Positions 17,864-26,762 of a DNA stretch of 64,000 nt are shown piece by piece. The first letter of the stretch is position 1; every line of letters begins with the position of its first letter. The position numbers and the translations under genes are program-made. Origin of the DNA: Hymenobacter sediminis (GTDB lineage: Bacteria > Bacteroidota > Bacteroidia > Cytophagales > Hymenobacteraceae); NCBI RefSeq assembly GCF_003231285.1, contig NZ_QKNS01000009.1, forward strand, positions 1 to 64,000. The letters are read 5' to 3'. The notes under the pieces were generated by a model. It was not told where the DNA came from. It made no database searches and was given only the letters and a program-made list of their open reading frames with translations.

Positions 17864-19132
17864 TTAGTTAGTGGCAGAAGCCAGGGAGGAAGTGGCATCA
17901 GTTGCATCGTACGAGGCGGCGGTTTCCGCAGCCTGAGCCTGGGGCCGGTCCCGGAATAAAAGCAGGAACAGCACCACCACTACTCCCGCAATGCCGGCCG
18001 GAATCAGCCAGATCATGCGCCAGTCGTGAGAGGTGGCCGAAATCTGGTAGGCGTCGAAGATGCGGCCCGAGAGCAGGGTACCAATGAGCATGCCCACCCC
18101 ATAAGTTGCCAGGGTAATGAAGCCCTGAGCTGAGCTTTTGAACCGCTCGCCGGCGAGGTTGTCGGTATAAATCTGGCCCGTCACGAAGAAGAAGTCGTAG
18201 CAGATGCCGTGCAGCACAATGCCGGCAATCAGCATCCAGTAGCTGCTTTCCCCATTGCCGTAGGCGAAGAACACATAGCGCAGCACCCAGGCCACCATGC
18301 CAATGGCCAGCATTTTCTTGACGCCCAGGCGGCTGAAGAATACCGGAATCAAGAGCATAAACAGCAGCTCCGACACCTGCCCGAGGCTTTGTACACCGGC
18401 CGCTTTTTTCATGCCCACCTCGTTGAGGAAAGGGTTAGTGAAGCCGTAGTAAAAGGCCAGCGGAATGCAGATGGCAATGGAAGCGAGAAAGAAAATGAGG
18501 TAGGAGCGGTTCTTGAGCAGGCCAATGGCATCGAGGCCCAGCATGTCGCCGAGAGAGGTGGACTGGCCGCGCTTTACGGGCGGGGTAGCAGGAAGCGTGA
18601 AGCTGAACAAGCCCAGCAGGGCCGAGGCCCCGGCCGCCATCAGAAAGGTGGAGCGCAGGCTGCCGCTTTGCTCCCAGTTCAGCCAGCCGATGGTAAGGCC
18701 GGCCACAATCCAGCCCAGCGTGCCCAGTACCCGGATGGGCGCAAACTCCTTCTGCGGGTTTTGCATCTGCCGGAAGGCAATGGAATTCACCAGAGCCAAC
18801 GTGGGCATGTACAACACCATGTAGGTGAGGATGTTGGGGTAGAAAGAGCTAAAGTCAGCAGCCGTGGAGGCCCGCCATAACAGCAGCGCCCCGGCCAGGT
18901 GCAGCACCCCCAGAATCTTCTGAGCCGAGAAAAAACGGTCGGCAATGAGCCCGATAATGAACGGGGCCACAATGGCGCCAATAGACTGAGTCAGAAACGC
19001 TACCCCCACCTGGGTGCCCGAAGCGCTAAGGTTGCGCAGTAGGTAAGTGCCCAGCGTCACGAACCACGCGCCCCAGATGAAAAACTCCAGAAACATCATG
19101 ATGGACAGCTTAATCCGGGTCGTGGCATTCAT
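17864..19132 (-). CDS. MFS permease, nucleoside:H+ symporter family
   Basis: Inner-membrane transporter of 422 residues with 12 predicted helices. The opening KLSIMMFLEFFIWGAWFVTL and the later YDFFFVTGQIYTDN and AQGFITLATYGVGMLIG segments are typical of NupG-like symporters. Bacteroidota carry many such proteins in sugar loci where the cargo is not a nucleoside. Coupled to the hydroxypyruvate isomerase-like gene and downstream of the oxidative enzymes, it probably imports their product. The C-terminal tail is rich in Ala/Ser/Thr. Confidence 0.88.
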   Translation of the reverse strand: MNATTRIKLSIMMFLEFFIWGAWFVTLGTYLLRNLSASGTQVGVAFLTQSIGAIVAPFIIGLIADRFFSAQKILGVLHLAGALLLWRASTAADFSSFYPNILTYMVLYMPTLALVNSIAFRQMQNPQKEFAPIRVLGTLGWIVAGLTIGWLNWEQSGSLRSTFLMAAGASALLGLFSFTLPATPPVKRGQSTSLGDMLGLDAIGLLKNRSYLIFFLASIAICIPLAFYYGFTNPFLNEVGMKKAAGVQSLGQVSELLFMLLIPVFFSRLGVKKMLAIGMVAWVLRYVFFAYGNGESSYWMLIAGIVLHGICYDFFFVTGQIYTDNLAGERFKSSAQGFITLATYGVGMLIGTLLSGRIFDAYQISATSHDWRMIWLIPAGIAGVVVVLFLLLFRDRPQAQAAETAASYDATDATSSLASATN

Positions 19133-19220
19133 ACGTGGTGGGGTTTGGAGAGGAAATAGGGGTAGGGAAGAGGCCGGTTCTCTAGCAGGGTAGCTATACT
19201 ATCGGACTTGGAAAATAGCC

Positions 19221-19322
19221 CTGTCATCCGGAGTGCAGCGAAGTCCCTGCAGGATGCAAACAACCAGCATAAAATGACTTATGCTAGTATGAGAAGATTC
19301 TTCGCAGTACTCCGGATGACAG
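19221..19322. repeat. Palindromic intergenic repeat, copy 1
   Basis: Outer arms 19221-19243 (CTGTCATCCGGAGTGCAGCG...) and 19300-19322 are inverted repeats matching at 21 of 23 positions. It is a diverged member of the family seen at 31696, 37371 and 51662. It lies between the cytochrome c stop (19343) and the permease start (19132), dividing the oxidative sugar cluster. Confidence 0.7.
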
Positions 19323-19342
19323 ACGTGGGGTAGCAGGCGTTT

Positions 19343-19822
19343 TTACTTTAGGCTCAGGATATAGCGCACCATTTCCTGGGCATCGGCTTCGGAGAGGGCA
19401 GGGTGCGGGGTCATGGCAATGTCGCCCCAGTTGCCTTTGCCGCCGGTAATTACCTTGCTGGCCAGCATTTTCACGTTGGCGGGGGTGTTGGGGTACTTCT
19501 CCGCTACGGCTTTGTAGGCAGGGCCCAGGAGCTTGTCGTTTTCACGGTGGCAGCCGGTGCAGTCGGCACCTTCAATCAGTTTGGCACCCCGGGCTACTGC
19601 GCCGCCGGTGGGCGCCGTGCCAATTTTGGTGGAGTTGGTGTCGATCTGGGGCTGATGGGCCACCGCCGTGACGTTAGAGCCGGTGGCGCTGTCGGTGTTC
19701 AGGGTTTCTTCGGAGTCGGCGAGGGTGTATTCCTCCTTGGATTTACCAGCCGTTTTATCCGATTCGGAACCACAGGAAGCCAGGGCGGCACAGAAGCTCA
19801 AAAGCAAAAAAGTGTTTTTCAT
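19343..19822 (-). CDS. Lipoprotein c-type cytochrome
   Basis: Small electron carrier of 159 residues. The start MKNTFLLLSF at 19822 leads a lipoprotein signal ending LASC (about residue 18), so it should be anchored to a membrane on its outer face. A Thr/Ser/Asp-rich linker follows. The class I cytochrome c domain has the heme motif CTGCH (within EGADCTGCHREND) and a distal Met in GDIAMTPHP. The open frame extending to 20095 overlaps the upstream isomerase and is not credible. It likely takes electrons from the GMC/small-subunit dehydrogenase encoded nearby. Confidence 0.9.
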   Translation of the reverse strand: MKNTFLLLSFCAALASCGSESDKTAGKSKEEYTLADSEETLNTDSATGSNVTAVAHQPQIDTNSTKIGTAPTGGAVARGAKLIEGADCTGCHRENDKLLGPAYKAVAEKYPNTPANVKMLASKVITGGKGNWGDIAMTPHPALSEADAQEMVRYILSLK

Positions 19823-19841
19823 AGAATACAGGCAGAGAAAG

Positions 19842-20894
19842 TTACAGACCGAGCAACTGGCGGTTACGGGCATCGTCGGTGCCGGCGGCCGCGAAGTCAT
19901 CGAAAGCCTTGTCGGTGACGCGGATGATGTGGTTTTGGATGAAAGCTGCGCCTTCGCGGGCACCGTCTTCGGGGTGCTTGAGGGCGCATTCCCACTCCAG
20001 CACGGCCCAGCCGGGGAAGTCGTACTGCGCCAGCTTGCTGAAAATGGCTTTGAAATCAACCTGCCCGTCGCCGAGCGAGCGGAAGCGGCCGGCACGGTCT
20101 ACCCAGTTCTGGTAGCCCCCATACACGCCCTGGCGGCCGGTGGGGTTGAACTCCGCATCCTTAATATGGCATGCCCGAATCCGCTCGTGGTAGATGTCAA
20201 GGTACTCCAGGTAGTCAAGGCACTGGAGCACGAAGTGGGAGGGGTCGTAGAGCAGGCAGGCGCGGGGGTGCTGCTGCACTTTCTCCAGGAACATTTCGTA
20301 GGTGATGCCGTCGTGCAGGTCCTCGCCGGCGTGTACCTCGTAGCACACATCCACCCCGCACTCATCAAAAGTGTTCAGGATGGGCAGCCAGCGCCGGGCC
20401 AATTCGGTGAAGCCAGTTTCCACGATGCCAGCCGGGCGCTGAGGCCAGGGGTACACCATGGGCCACAGCAGAGCGCCGCTAAATGTCGCGTGGGCCGTCA
20501 GCCCCAGGTTCTGCGAGGCTTTAGCGGCGTATTTGAGCTGCTGCACGGCCCACTCCTGGCGGGCGGTGGGGTTGCCACGCAGGGCCTCCGGGGCGAAGCC
20601 ATCGAAGAGCTGGTCGTAGGCGGGGTTCACGGCCACCAACTGGCCCTGCAGGTGCGTAGAAAGCTCCGTGATTTCGAGGCCGGCGGCCTGCACTTTGCCT
20701 TTCAGCTCGTCGGCGTAGGTTTTGCTTTCGGCGGCCAGCTGCAGGTCAATAAAGCGCTTATCGAGGGTAGGCAACTGCACACCCTTGAAGCCCAGGGAGC
20801 TGGCCCACTGGCAGATAGACTCCAGGCTATTGAACGGCAGCTCGTCGGAAATGAACTGCGCCAGGAAAATGGCGGGTCCCTTAATGGTTTTCAT
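19842..20894 (-). CDS. Sugar phosphate isomerase/epimerase family protein
   Basis: Cytoplasmic (no signal peptide) xylose-isomerase-like TIM barrel of 350 residues. Metal-site segments are CYEVHAGEDLHDG, LLYDPSHFVLQ, ACHIKDAEFNP and AVLEWECAL. This branch often stands next to Gfo/Idh/MocA dehydrogenases, as here: the dehydrogenase gene ends only 6 bases upstream, suggesting co-translation. It probably epimerises or isomerises a keto-sugar made by the neighbour. The exact substrate is unknown. Confidence 0.87.
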   Translation of the reverse strand: MKTIKGPAIFLAQFISDELPFNSLESICQWASSLGFKGVQLPTLDKRFIDLQLAAESKTYADELKGKVQAAGLEITELSTHLQGQLVAVNPAYDQLFDGFAPEALRGNPTARQEWAVQQLKYAAKASQNLGLTAHATFSGALLWPMVYPWPQRPAGIVETGFTELARRWLPILNTFDECGVDVCYEVHAGEDLHDGITYEMFLEKVQQHPRACLLYDPSHFVLQCLDYLEYLDIYHERIRACHIKDAEFNPTGRQGVYGGYQNWVDRAGRFRSLGDGQVDFKAIFSKLAQYDFPGWAVLEWECALKHPEDGAREGAAFIQNHIIRVTDKAFDDFAAAGTDDARNRQLLGL

Positions 20895-20900
20895 GCGCAG

Positions 20901-22049
20901 CTATACGGTAAACTCGGTCCACTTCTGATTGGAGCGGCCCGAGGCAATAACGTTTTCAATAAAAGCCATGCCGCGCACTCCTTCCGCAATACTGGGGTAG
21001 TCCAGCGCTTCGGGTGGGGCGGTGGTGCCGCTCAAGTCAGCTTGCAGGCTCAGGGCGAAGTTGCGGTAGAGGTTGGCAAAGGCTTCGAGGTAGCCCTCGG
21101 GGTGGCCGGCCGGGGTGCGGGTGTTGTGGCGGGCGTAGGAGCTCACGTAGCCAGCACCGGTCCGGCGAATTTCCGTGGGGCGGTCCAGCCACTTCACTTG
21201 CAGGGTGTTAGCGTCGGCTTGCTGCCATTCCAGCCCGCCTTTCTCGCCGTACACCCGCAGGCGCACGTTGTTTTCCTCGCCGGCCGCCACCTGGGTAGCT
21301 ACCAGCACCCCGCTGGCTCCACCCGAAAGGCGGAGCAGCACGGCCCCATCATCATCGAGCTGACGGCCAGATACTACCGTGTTGATATCGGCGCAGAGCT
21401 GGGTGACGGTCAGGCCCGAAACGTATTCCAGCAGGTTGAAGGCGTGGGTGCCGATGTCGCCCATGGCGCCGGCCACGCCGCTGCGGGCGGGGTCAGTGCG
21501 CCAGGAGGCTTGCTTGTTAGCGCCGCCCTCCTCGAAGGTGCTGAGCCACCCCTGGGGGTACTCCACGTAAGCCTTCCGAATGGTACCTAGCTCGCCAGAC
21601 GCTACCAGCTGCCGGGCCTCTTTCACCATGGGGTAGCCAGTGTAGGTGTGCGTCAGGCAGAAGCGGCAGCCACTGGCCGCGGCAACGTGCTCCAACTCCT
21701 TGGCCTCAGCCAGGGAAAATGTCATGGGCTTGTCGAGAATGACGTGGAAGCCATTCTCCAGCGCCAGCTTGGCCGGCGCAAAGTGCAAATGGTTGGGCGT
21801 TACGATGGATATTACCTGTACCCGCTCGGCCTCTGGCCGCTCTTTTTCCTGCTGAATCAGCTCCTCGTAGGAGGCATATACCCGCTCGGGGGCGAGGCCC
21901 AGTAGCTGCCCGCTGGCTTTCGAGGTTTCGGGGTTGCTGCTAAACGCGCCGGCTACCAGCTCATACAGTCCATCGAGGGCGGCGGCGTGCCGGTGAACGG
22001 CCCCAATAAAGGCCCCCTGCCCGCCGCCAATCATTCCTAATCGTATCAT
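20901..22049 (-). CDS. Gfo/Idh/MocA family oxidoreductase
   Basis: NAD(P)-dependent sugar dehydrogenase of 382 residues. The Rossmann motif GMIGGGQGAFIGAVHR lies at 6-21. The family catalytic block is LDKPMTFSLAEAKELE near 120, with Lys121 of DKP, and GDIGTHAFNLLEY lies in the C-terminal domain. It has no signal peptide, so acts in the cytoplasm. Relatives oxidise or reduce sugar carbons, often C3 of glycosides. It leads a three-gene run with the isomerase and cytochrome c and is separated from the GMC operon by a terminator-like hairpin at 22078-22130. Confidence 0.9.
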   Translation of the reverse strand: MIRLGMIGGGQGAFIGAVHRHAAALDGLYELVAGAFSSNPETSKASGQLLGLAPERVYASYEELIQQEKERPEAERVQVISIVTPNHLHFAPAKLALENGFHVILDKPMTFSLAEAKELEHVAAASGCRFCLTHTYTGYPMVKEARQLVASGELGTIRKAYVEYPQGWLSTFEEGGANKQASWRTDPARSGVAGAMGDIGTHAFNLLEYVSGLTVTQLCADINTVVSGRQLDDDGAVLLRLSGGASGVLVATQVAAGEENNVRLRVYGEKGGLEWQQADANTLQVKWLDRPTEIRRTGAGYVSSYARHNTRTPAGHPEGYLEAFANLYRNFALSLQADLSGTTAPPEALDYPSIAEGVRGMAFIENVIASGRSNQKWTEFTV

Positions 22050-22077
22050 TGAGTTGCTAGTTGTGAGGTATCAGTTG

Positions 22078-22130
22078 CCGGTTGTCAGTTGTTGGTGAGA
22101 AGTTTAAACCACCTGGCAACTGACAACCGG
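22078..22130 (-). terminator. Terminator-like inverted repeat
   Basis: CCGGTTGTCAGTTG (22078-22091) and CAACTGACAACCGG (22117-22130) are perfect 14-base inverted repeats around a 25-base loop. It sits just after the stop of the small dehydrogenase subunit (22139). It has no strong T-run on the minus strand, so it may only weaken transcription into the next genes. Confidence 0.55.
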
Positions 22131-22138
22131 AAGCTGAT

Positions 22139-22738
22139 TTACGTGGTAGCCCAGGCCCGGTCGCCTTTTTTGTAGGGCACGCAGCCGTCGTATTTACCGG
22201 GAACGGGCACATAGCGCAGTGCTTTGGTACTGCCTACTTCGGAGGTGAAGTACCCCAGCAAGGTCAACTCCTTGATCATCCGGAAGTAATGATTGGGGGC
22301 TTCCCGGGTTTTGGTTTGGCTGTACTGCTTCTGCTCCGCATCGAGGGCCGTGAGCAGGGCCGTGCGTTGGGCGGGGTCCAGCTCCAGGAAACCCTTGCCG
22401 TTTTTTTTCTGGCTGGCCTGCTCCAGCTGGGTCAGGCCTTTCAGGAAAATTTGCTGGTCAGCGGGTTTGTAGCAGTCCTTCACCATCACGGCCATGAAGG
22501 AGCCCACGTCGGCGGCTTTGGCGCCGGGCGTTTTGGTGGTGGGCAGGATGGTTTCGCCTACCTCGTTGAGGTAGGCGACCTGGTCTTGGCTAAGGAAGGG
22601 CTTTTCCTGCTTTTTAGCCGTGGTTTTTTTCTCCTCTTTCGACTCAGGCGAGGAGCAGCTGGTCAGGAAATAGTCGCCGCCGATGATGGTGCCGCCCATG
22701 ATGAGGGCCACGCGGGTTAGCGCATCTCTTCTGTTCAT
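22139..22738 (-). CDS. Gluconate 2-dehydrogenase subunit 3 family protein
   Basis: Small subunit of a membrane-associated GMC sugar dehydrogenase, 199 residues. The N-terminus has an RR pair and hydrophobic stretch (RRDALTRVALIMGGTIIGG) ending in FLTSC, a lipobox-like site, so a Tat-exported lipoprotein is likely. A Lys/Glu-rich linker leads to the family core (YLNEVGETILPTTKTPGAKA near 55-75). It starts 11 bases after the GMC stop. Such subunits carry the flavoprotein across the membrane and help electron transfer to cytochrome c, which matches the lipoprotein cytochrome at 19343-19822. Confidence 0.9.
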   Translation of the reverse strand: MNRRDALTRVALIMGGTIIGGDYFLTSCSSPESKEEKKTTAKKQEKPFLSQDQVAYLNEVGETILPTTKTPGAKAADVGSFMAVMVKDCYKPADQQIFLKGLTQLEQASQKKNGKGFLELDPAQRTALLTALDAEQKQYSQTKTREAPNHYFRMIKELTLLGYFTSEVGSTKALRYVPVPGKYDGCVPYKKGDRAWATT

Positions 22739-22749
22739 AGGGGTAGCGG

Positions 22750-24426
22750 TTATACGTTTTGTTTTTTCAGCTCACTCACGGCGTGGTCTACGGCGCGGGC
22801 CGTGAGGGCCAGGTAAGTCAGAGAAGGGTTCTGGCAGGCCGCGGAGGTCATGGCCGCGCCGTCGGTTACGTACACGTTGGGGGCGTCCCAGACCTGATTG
22901 TACTGGTTGAGCACCGAGGTTTTCGGGTCGCGGCCCATGCGGGCGGTGCCCATCTCGTGGATGCCGCCGCCCATGTTGTAGCCGTTGTTATAGGTCTTCA
23001 CGTTTTTGAGGCCCGCTTTTTCCAGCATTTCCTGCGCATCCTGCATCATATCAATGCGCATTTTCTGCTCGTTTTCGCGAATGTGTGCATCCATGGCCAG
23101 CACGGGCAGCCCCCACTTATCCTTCTTGGTTTTGTCAAGGAAGATGCGGTTATCATGGTAGGGTAGGGTTTCGCCAAAAGCGCCCAAGCCCATGGTCCAC
23201 TGACCCGGCTCGGTAAGGGCGTCCTTGAATTCACCGCCGAAGCTCATTTCAGCAATTTCTCGGCTCCAGCCCTCGCGGCCAGCGCCACCCTGGTAGCCGA
23301 AGCCCCGGATATAGTCGCGTTTGTCGCCGAACAGGTTGCGGAAGCGCGGTACGTAAATGCCATTGGCCCGGCGCCCGTACACATATTTGTCTTCATAACC
23401 GGGCATCTCGCCGTGGGCCCCTACCCGGAAGTGGTGGTCCATCACGTTGTGGCCCAGCTCGCCGCTGCTGCTACCCAGGCCGTCGGGCCATACGTCGGTA
23501 GCCGAATTCATCAGCACCCAGGCCGAGTTCAGGGCCGAGGCATTGAGGAAAATGATTTTGGCGTAGTACTCGTAGGTCTGGTTGGTTTCCGCGTCGAGCA
23601 CCTCCACACCCTTAGCCCGCTTAGTATCCTTATCATAAAGGATGCGCGTAACGATGGAGTGGGGCCGCAGTGTGAGGTTACCCGTTGCCACCGCCGCTGG
23701 CAGGGTAGCCGATTGAGTGCTGAAGTAAGCCCCGAACGGGCAGCCCAGCCAGCACTTGTTGCGGTATTGGCAGTTGGTGCGGTTGTGATGGGGCTTCGTG
23801 ATGTTGGCCGTGCGGCCAATCACCATGTGGCGGTCCTTGTAGTTCTTTTTAATGCGGGCGGCCACGTCCTTTTCCACGCAGTTCATCTCCATGGGCGGCA
23901 TAAAGTCGCCGTCGGGCAGCTGGGGTAGGCCGTCGCGGTTGCCGCTGATGCCAGCAAATTTTTCGGCATGGCTGTACCAGGGAGCCAAGTCTTTGTAGCG
24001 AATCGGCCAGTCCACGGCAATACCATCTTTGGCGTTAGCCTCGAAGTCGTAGTCGCTCCAGCGGTACGACTGGCGGCCCCACATCAGGGAGCGGCCACCC
24101 ACCTGGTAGCCCCGAAACCAGTCGAAGGGTTTCACCTCCACATAGGGGCTTTCCTTCTCGTTCACCCAAAAATCAAGGTTGCTCTCATTCAGGGTATAGT
24201 CGCGCCCTAGTACGGGGTAGTCCGCAATCATCTGCTGGGTTTTGCCGCCGCGGTGGGGCAGCTCCCAGGGGTCTTTGTTGGCGTTAACGTAGTCTTTGAT
24301 GTGCTCCACGTTGCGGCCCCGCTCCAACATAATCGTCTTGAGGCCTTTCTCCGTCAGCTCCTTGGCAGCCATGCCGCCCGAAATGCCGGACCCGATGACA
24401 ATGGCATCGTAGGTATTTTTTTCCAT
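22750..24426 (-). CDS. GMC family oxidoreductase (FAD sugar dehydrogenase large subunit)
   Basis: FAD-dependent dehydrogenase of 558 residues oxidising a sugar hydroxyl. The FAD-binding motif is AIVIGSGISGGMAAKEL (8-24) with the ribose-binding acidic residue in LERG. A Cys-rich segment (NRTNCQYRNKCWLGCPFGAY) recalls gluconate/glucose dehydrogenases. The active site shows His in GGGIHEMGTARMG and Asn in CQNPSLTYLAL. The ATG at 24426 is chosen because FAD motif spacing is right; eight extra in-frame residues upstream are not needed. It has no signal peptide of its own, so export with the adjacent small subunit is likely. Confidence 0.92.
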   Translation of the reverse strand: MEKNTYDAIVIGSGISGGMAAKELTEKGLKTIMLERGRNVEHIKDYVNANKDPWELPHRGGKTQQMIADYPVLGRDYTLNESNLDFWVNEKESPYVEVKPFDWFRGYQVGGRSLMWGRQSYRWSDYDFEANAKDGIAVDWPIRYKDLAPWYSHAEKFAGISGNRDGLPQLPDGDFMPPMEMNCVEKDVAARIKKNYKDRHMVIGRTANITKPHHNRTNCQYRNKCWLGCPFGAYFSTQSATLPAAVATGNLTLRPHSIVTRILYDKDTKRAKGVEVLDAETNQTYEYYAKIIFLNASALNSAWVLMNSATDVWPDGLGSSSGELGHNVMDHHFRVGAHGEMPGYEDKYVYGRRANGIYVPRFRNLFGDKRDYIRGFGYQGGAGREGWSREIAEMSFGGEFKDALTEPGQWTMGLGAFGETLPYHDNRIFLDKTKKDKWGLPVLAMDAHIRENEQKMRIDMMQDAQEMLEKAGLKNVKTYNNGYNMGGGIHEMGTARMGRDPKTSVLNQYNQVWDAPNVYVTDGAAMTSAACQNPSLTYLALTARAVDHAVSELKKQNV

Positions 24427-24486
24427 AAAACAGGTGGGTAAGGAAAGCACAGATGGGCCGGTTTGCCGACCCAGAGGGGGGTAGGG

Positions 24487-25386
24487 TTATACCAGCGTGC
24501 GCTTGATGTGCGCAATGCTTTTTTGAATGCTGTCAAAGGGGGAGCCAGGCGTTTGGTCCTGCTCCACAAAAAAGTACTTCATGCCTGCCGTGTTGGCCTG
24601 GGCGAAGATGCGCTTGAAGTCAATGACGCCGCTGCCTACTTCCGTGAAGTCGTGCTTGGGCGTGTTATCCATGTCCTTCACGTGCCAGAGTGGGAAACGG
24701 CCGGGGTGCTTCTGAAACAAAGCCACGGGGTCCTGGCCGGCTTTGGTAGCCCAGTACAGGTCCAGCTCCATTTTCAGCAGGTCTTTGTCGGTGGCGCTCA
24801 GCAGCACATCGAAGGGTAGCTGACCTTCTAGGGCCATAAACTCGAAGTCGTGGTTGTGGTAGCAGAGCTGAATGCCCGCTTTATTGCACCGCTCACCCGC
24901 CTTATTGAGGCGGTCGGCCAACAGCTTGTAGTGGTCAAGGTTGCCGCGTTCAGCTTCCGAGAGGTAGGCACACACCATGTACTTTACGCCCGCCTTGGCG
25001 GCATCGTCTACGGCTTTGTCCCAGCCGTGCAGGATGGTGCCTTGCACAGGCTGGCCTTTCTCCTGCTCTTCGCCGAGACGGTAGTGGCTGCTGGGCATAA
25101 TTAGGCCGGCCTGCTTGAGCTGCTTGGCGAAGGCCGACGGCTCCATGCCATAGAACTTCTGGCTGCCCGTATAGGTAGCACCTTCCACAGAGGTGTACCC
25201 CATCTTTGCTATCCGGGTCAGCGTACCAACTGGATCTTTCTGCATGGCCTCGCGCACAGTATATAGCTGCAGGCCGATGTATGATTTGGGAGCAGGGTTG
25301 GCGGCAGCGAGGAGGGTAGGCGACACCAGTGCCCCAGCTGAGAGCAAGGCAGCCGACTTAAGAAAGTCGCGGCGGGAAGTTGACAT
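24487..25386 (-). CDS. Sugar phosphate isomerase/epimerase, Tat-exported
   Basis: Xylose-isomerase-like TIM-barrel protein of 299 residues from the ATG at 25386. The start gives a clear Tat signal, SRRDFLKSAALLSAGALVS, so it acts in the periplasm. Barrel markers are YIGLQLYTVREAM, SSHYRLGEE, CYHNHDFEF, LDLYWATKAG and WHVKDMD, with His, Asp and Glu in metal-site positions. It is the first gene of the GMC operon. Together with the GMC oxidase it probably acts on a 3-keto-sugar in the periplasm; the exact reaction is unproven. Confidence 0.87.
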   Translation of the reverse strand: MSTSRRDFLKSAALLSAGALVSPTLLAAANPAPKSYIGLQLYTVREAMQKDPVGTLTRIAKMGYTSVEGATYTGSQKFYGMEPSAFAKQLKQAGLIMPSSHYRLGEEQEKGQPVQGTILHGWDKAVDDAAKAGVKYMVCAYLSEAERGNLDHYKLLADRLNKAGERCNKAGIQLCYHNHDFEFMALEGQLPFDVLLSATDKDLLKMELDLYWATKAGQDPVALFQKHPGRFPLWHVKDMDNTPKHDFTEVGSGVIDFKRIFAQANTAGMKYFFVEQDQTPGSPFDSIQKSIAHIKRTLV

Positions 25387-25827
25387 GTTGGAAGGAGATA
25401 GGGTAGGAAAATCAGAGGCAGATCGGGCACAGGCAAACCACCAAAAAAGCAGCAATCAGCCCTTGCAGCCCGCTAAAAGGAGGGCTAGCTGCTGCCAATG
25501 TATCGTTCCTTTTTCCCAGAATCAAAGCTCTAGCAAACGCTAGATTATCAGGTAGATGCACTTTGTGCACCTGTTTATACACTTACAGCACACGTAATCA
25601 ACTGTATTTCCCCACTAGCAGGCTGGAATCGGGCTTTTTTAAAGACCTAGATTGTCACGTAAAAAACACTCAGTTATTAATCCCTGTCTAATGACGAAAT
25701 AGACCAGCTCAAACTACATTGGAGCAAAAAACCTTCTATAACATATCATCAGTAAGTGAAAGCTTACTTACTTATTCTTCTTGAGATTTGCCTCATTCAG
25801 GCCTTTCTTGTGAGCGGATGGTAAGCA
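25387..25827. other. AT-rich intergenic stretch, probable promoter of the oxidative sugar operon
   Basis: This 441-base gap precedes the Tat-exported isomerase gene on the minus strand. It becomes A/T-rich around 25540-25790. A small inverted repeat, AGTAAGTGAAAGCTTACT, is at about 25750-25770. No gene, tRNA or clear operator shared with other loci was found. It is the only large upstream region of the 25386-16056 gene series, so it likely carries the main promoter. Confidence 0.4.
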
Positions 25828-25877
25828 CAAAGCCCCCGTATTCACTACTCAGTCGAGTGGTGAATACGGGGGCTTTG
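25828..25877 (-). terminator. Strong terminator hairpin
   Basis: CAAAGCCCCCGTATTCAC (25828-25845) pairs perfectly with its complement at 25860-25877, and the stem continues with one mismatch to a 4-base loop. It lies 20 bases after the stop of the DUF2383 gene (25897) and should end that transcript. Confidence 0.85.
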
Positions 25878-25896
25878 GAGCGGATGTACTCTGAAT

Positions 25897-26583
25897 TTAT
25901 TGCTGAGCTTGCTGCTGTTTCAGCTCCTCATACGTCTTCTGTGACTGGGCATATTGGCGCTCCACTTCCTGGCGCAGCTCGCCGGTCAGGCTCTGGCTAC
26001 TGAGGGCATCTTCATAAGCTTTTAGGGCCCATTCTTCGCCGAAAATGTTAGCGCCAAGGATGGCTTTTTCGTCGGAGCCGGTTACGGCAGCTTTGGCATC
26101 CATCCAGCGGCGGTAGAGCTTGCCCTTAAGGGTAGTGCTGGTTTCGCGGCCGCCACCTAGCTCGCGCAGATAGGCGTTCAACTCGTTGGCAAAGCGCTGG
26201 CTCTGGCTTACCAGCTGCTTGTAATAGCCGCGCTTCTGGGCATCCTGGCTCTCATTAACGGCCCGTTGGTAGCCCTCAATGCGGTCATTTACAAAGTAAA
26301 GCAGCTCCCGCAGTGTAGCGGTATCATCTGGCTCGGTGGAGGCGCTATTCTTGCCGCGGGTGGTCAGCACAACTGCTCCCAACAGAATCAGGGCACCGCC
26401 TACAATCTTCTGGGTAGTACTGAGCTTACCAATGCTGGAGCCTGCCTTTTTCAGGGAAGGACCTACTTGGTTTAGTAAGTTGCCCAGGTTTTCTTGGCCG
26501 ATAAGCTGTTGCGCCTGATCGAGCAGGGAGCCGTTCGATTGGTTATCGGAGCCGGTAGCGGAGTTTGTTTGCGGTTGGTTCAT
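25897..26583 (-). CDS. DUF2383 (PA2169-like four-helix) protein
   Basis: A 228-residue protein. Its low-complexity Asn/Gln/Ser-rich N-terminus is followed by one hydrophobic helix (IVGGALILLGAVVLTT, about 62-77) and then a DUF2383 four-helix bundle (LRELLYFVNDRIEGYQRAVN, then YYKQLVSQSQRFANELNAYL). The family is ferritin-like in fold and often found in stress-related genes; no catalytic function is established. The C-terminus ends in a Gln-rich coiled segment. It is a single-gene unit bounded by terminators on both sides. Confidence 0.82.
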   Translation of the reverse strand: MNQPQTNSATGSDNQSNGSLLDQAQQLIGQENLGNLLNQVGPSLKKAGSSIGKLSTTQKIVGGALILLGAVVLTTRGKNSASTEPDDTATLRELLYFVNDRIEGYQRAVNESQDAQKRGYYKQLVSQSQRFANELNAYLRELGGGRETSTTLKGKLYRRWMDAKAAVTGSDEKAILGANIFGEEWALKAYEDALSSQSLTGELRQEVERQYAQSQKTYEELKQQQAQQ

Positions 26584-26762
26584 ACAGGTAGTAACTTAAG
26601 TGAATGTGCTACCCCTTACGACGGTTGCAAGCGGTTCGTTAGCTTGATTTTCAACTTATTGCACTGCTGCCAGTCAGTAGCTCAACACTACCTTACCCCA
26701 TCCTCTGCGCGAAATGCCAGGTCTGGTGGCTGCATTTTCCTTTCCTGGAGTAGCTATAAAAC

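Noticed and set aside
19668..21590. A 640-codon open frame on the plus strand
   Set aside because: It lies opposite the cytochrome c, isomerase and dehydrogenase genes, shows no family motif, and is the usual antisense opening seen in GC-rich genes. The minus-strand genes explain the DNA.
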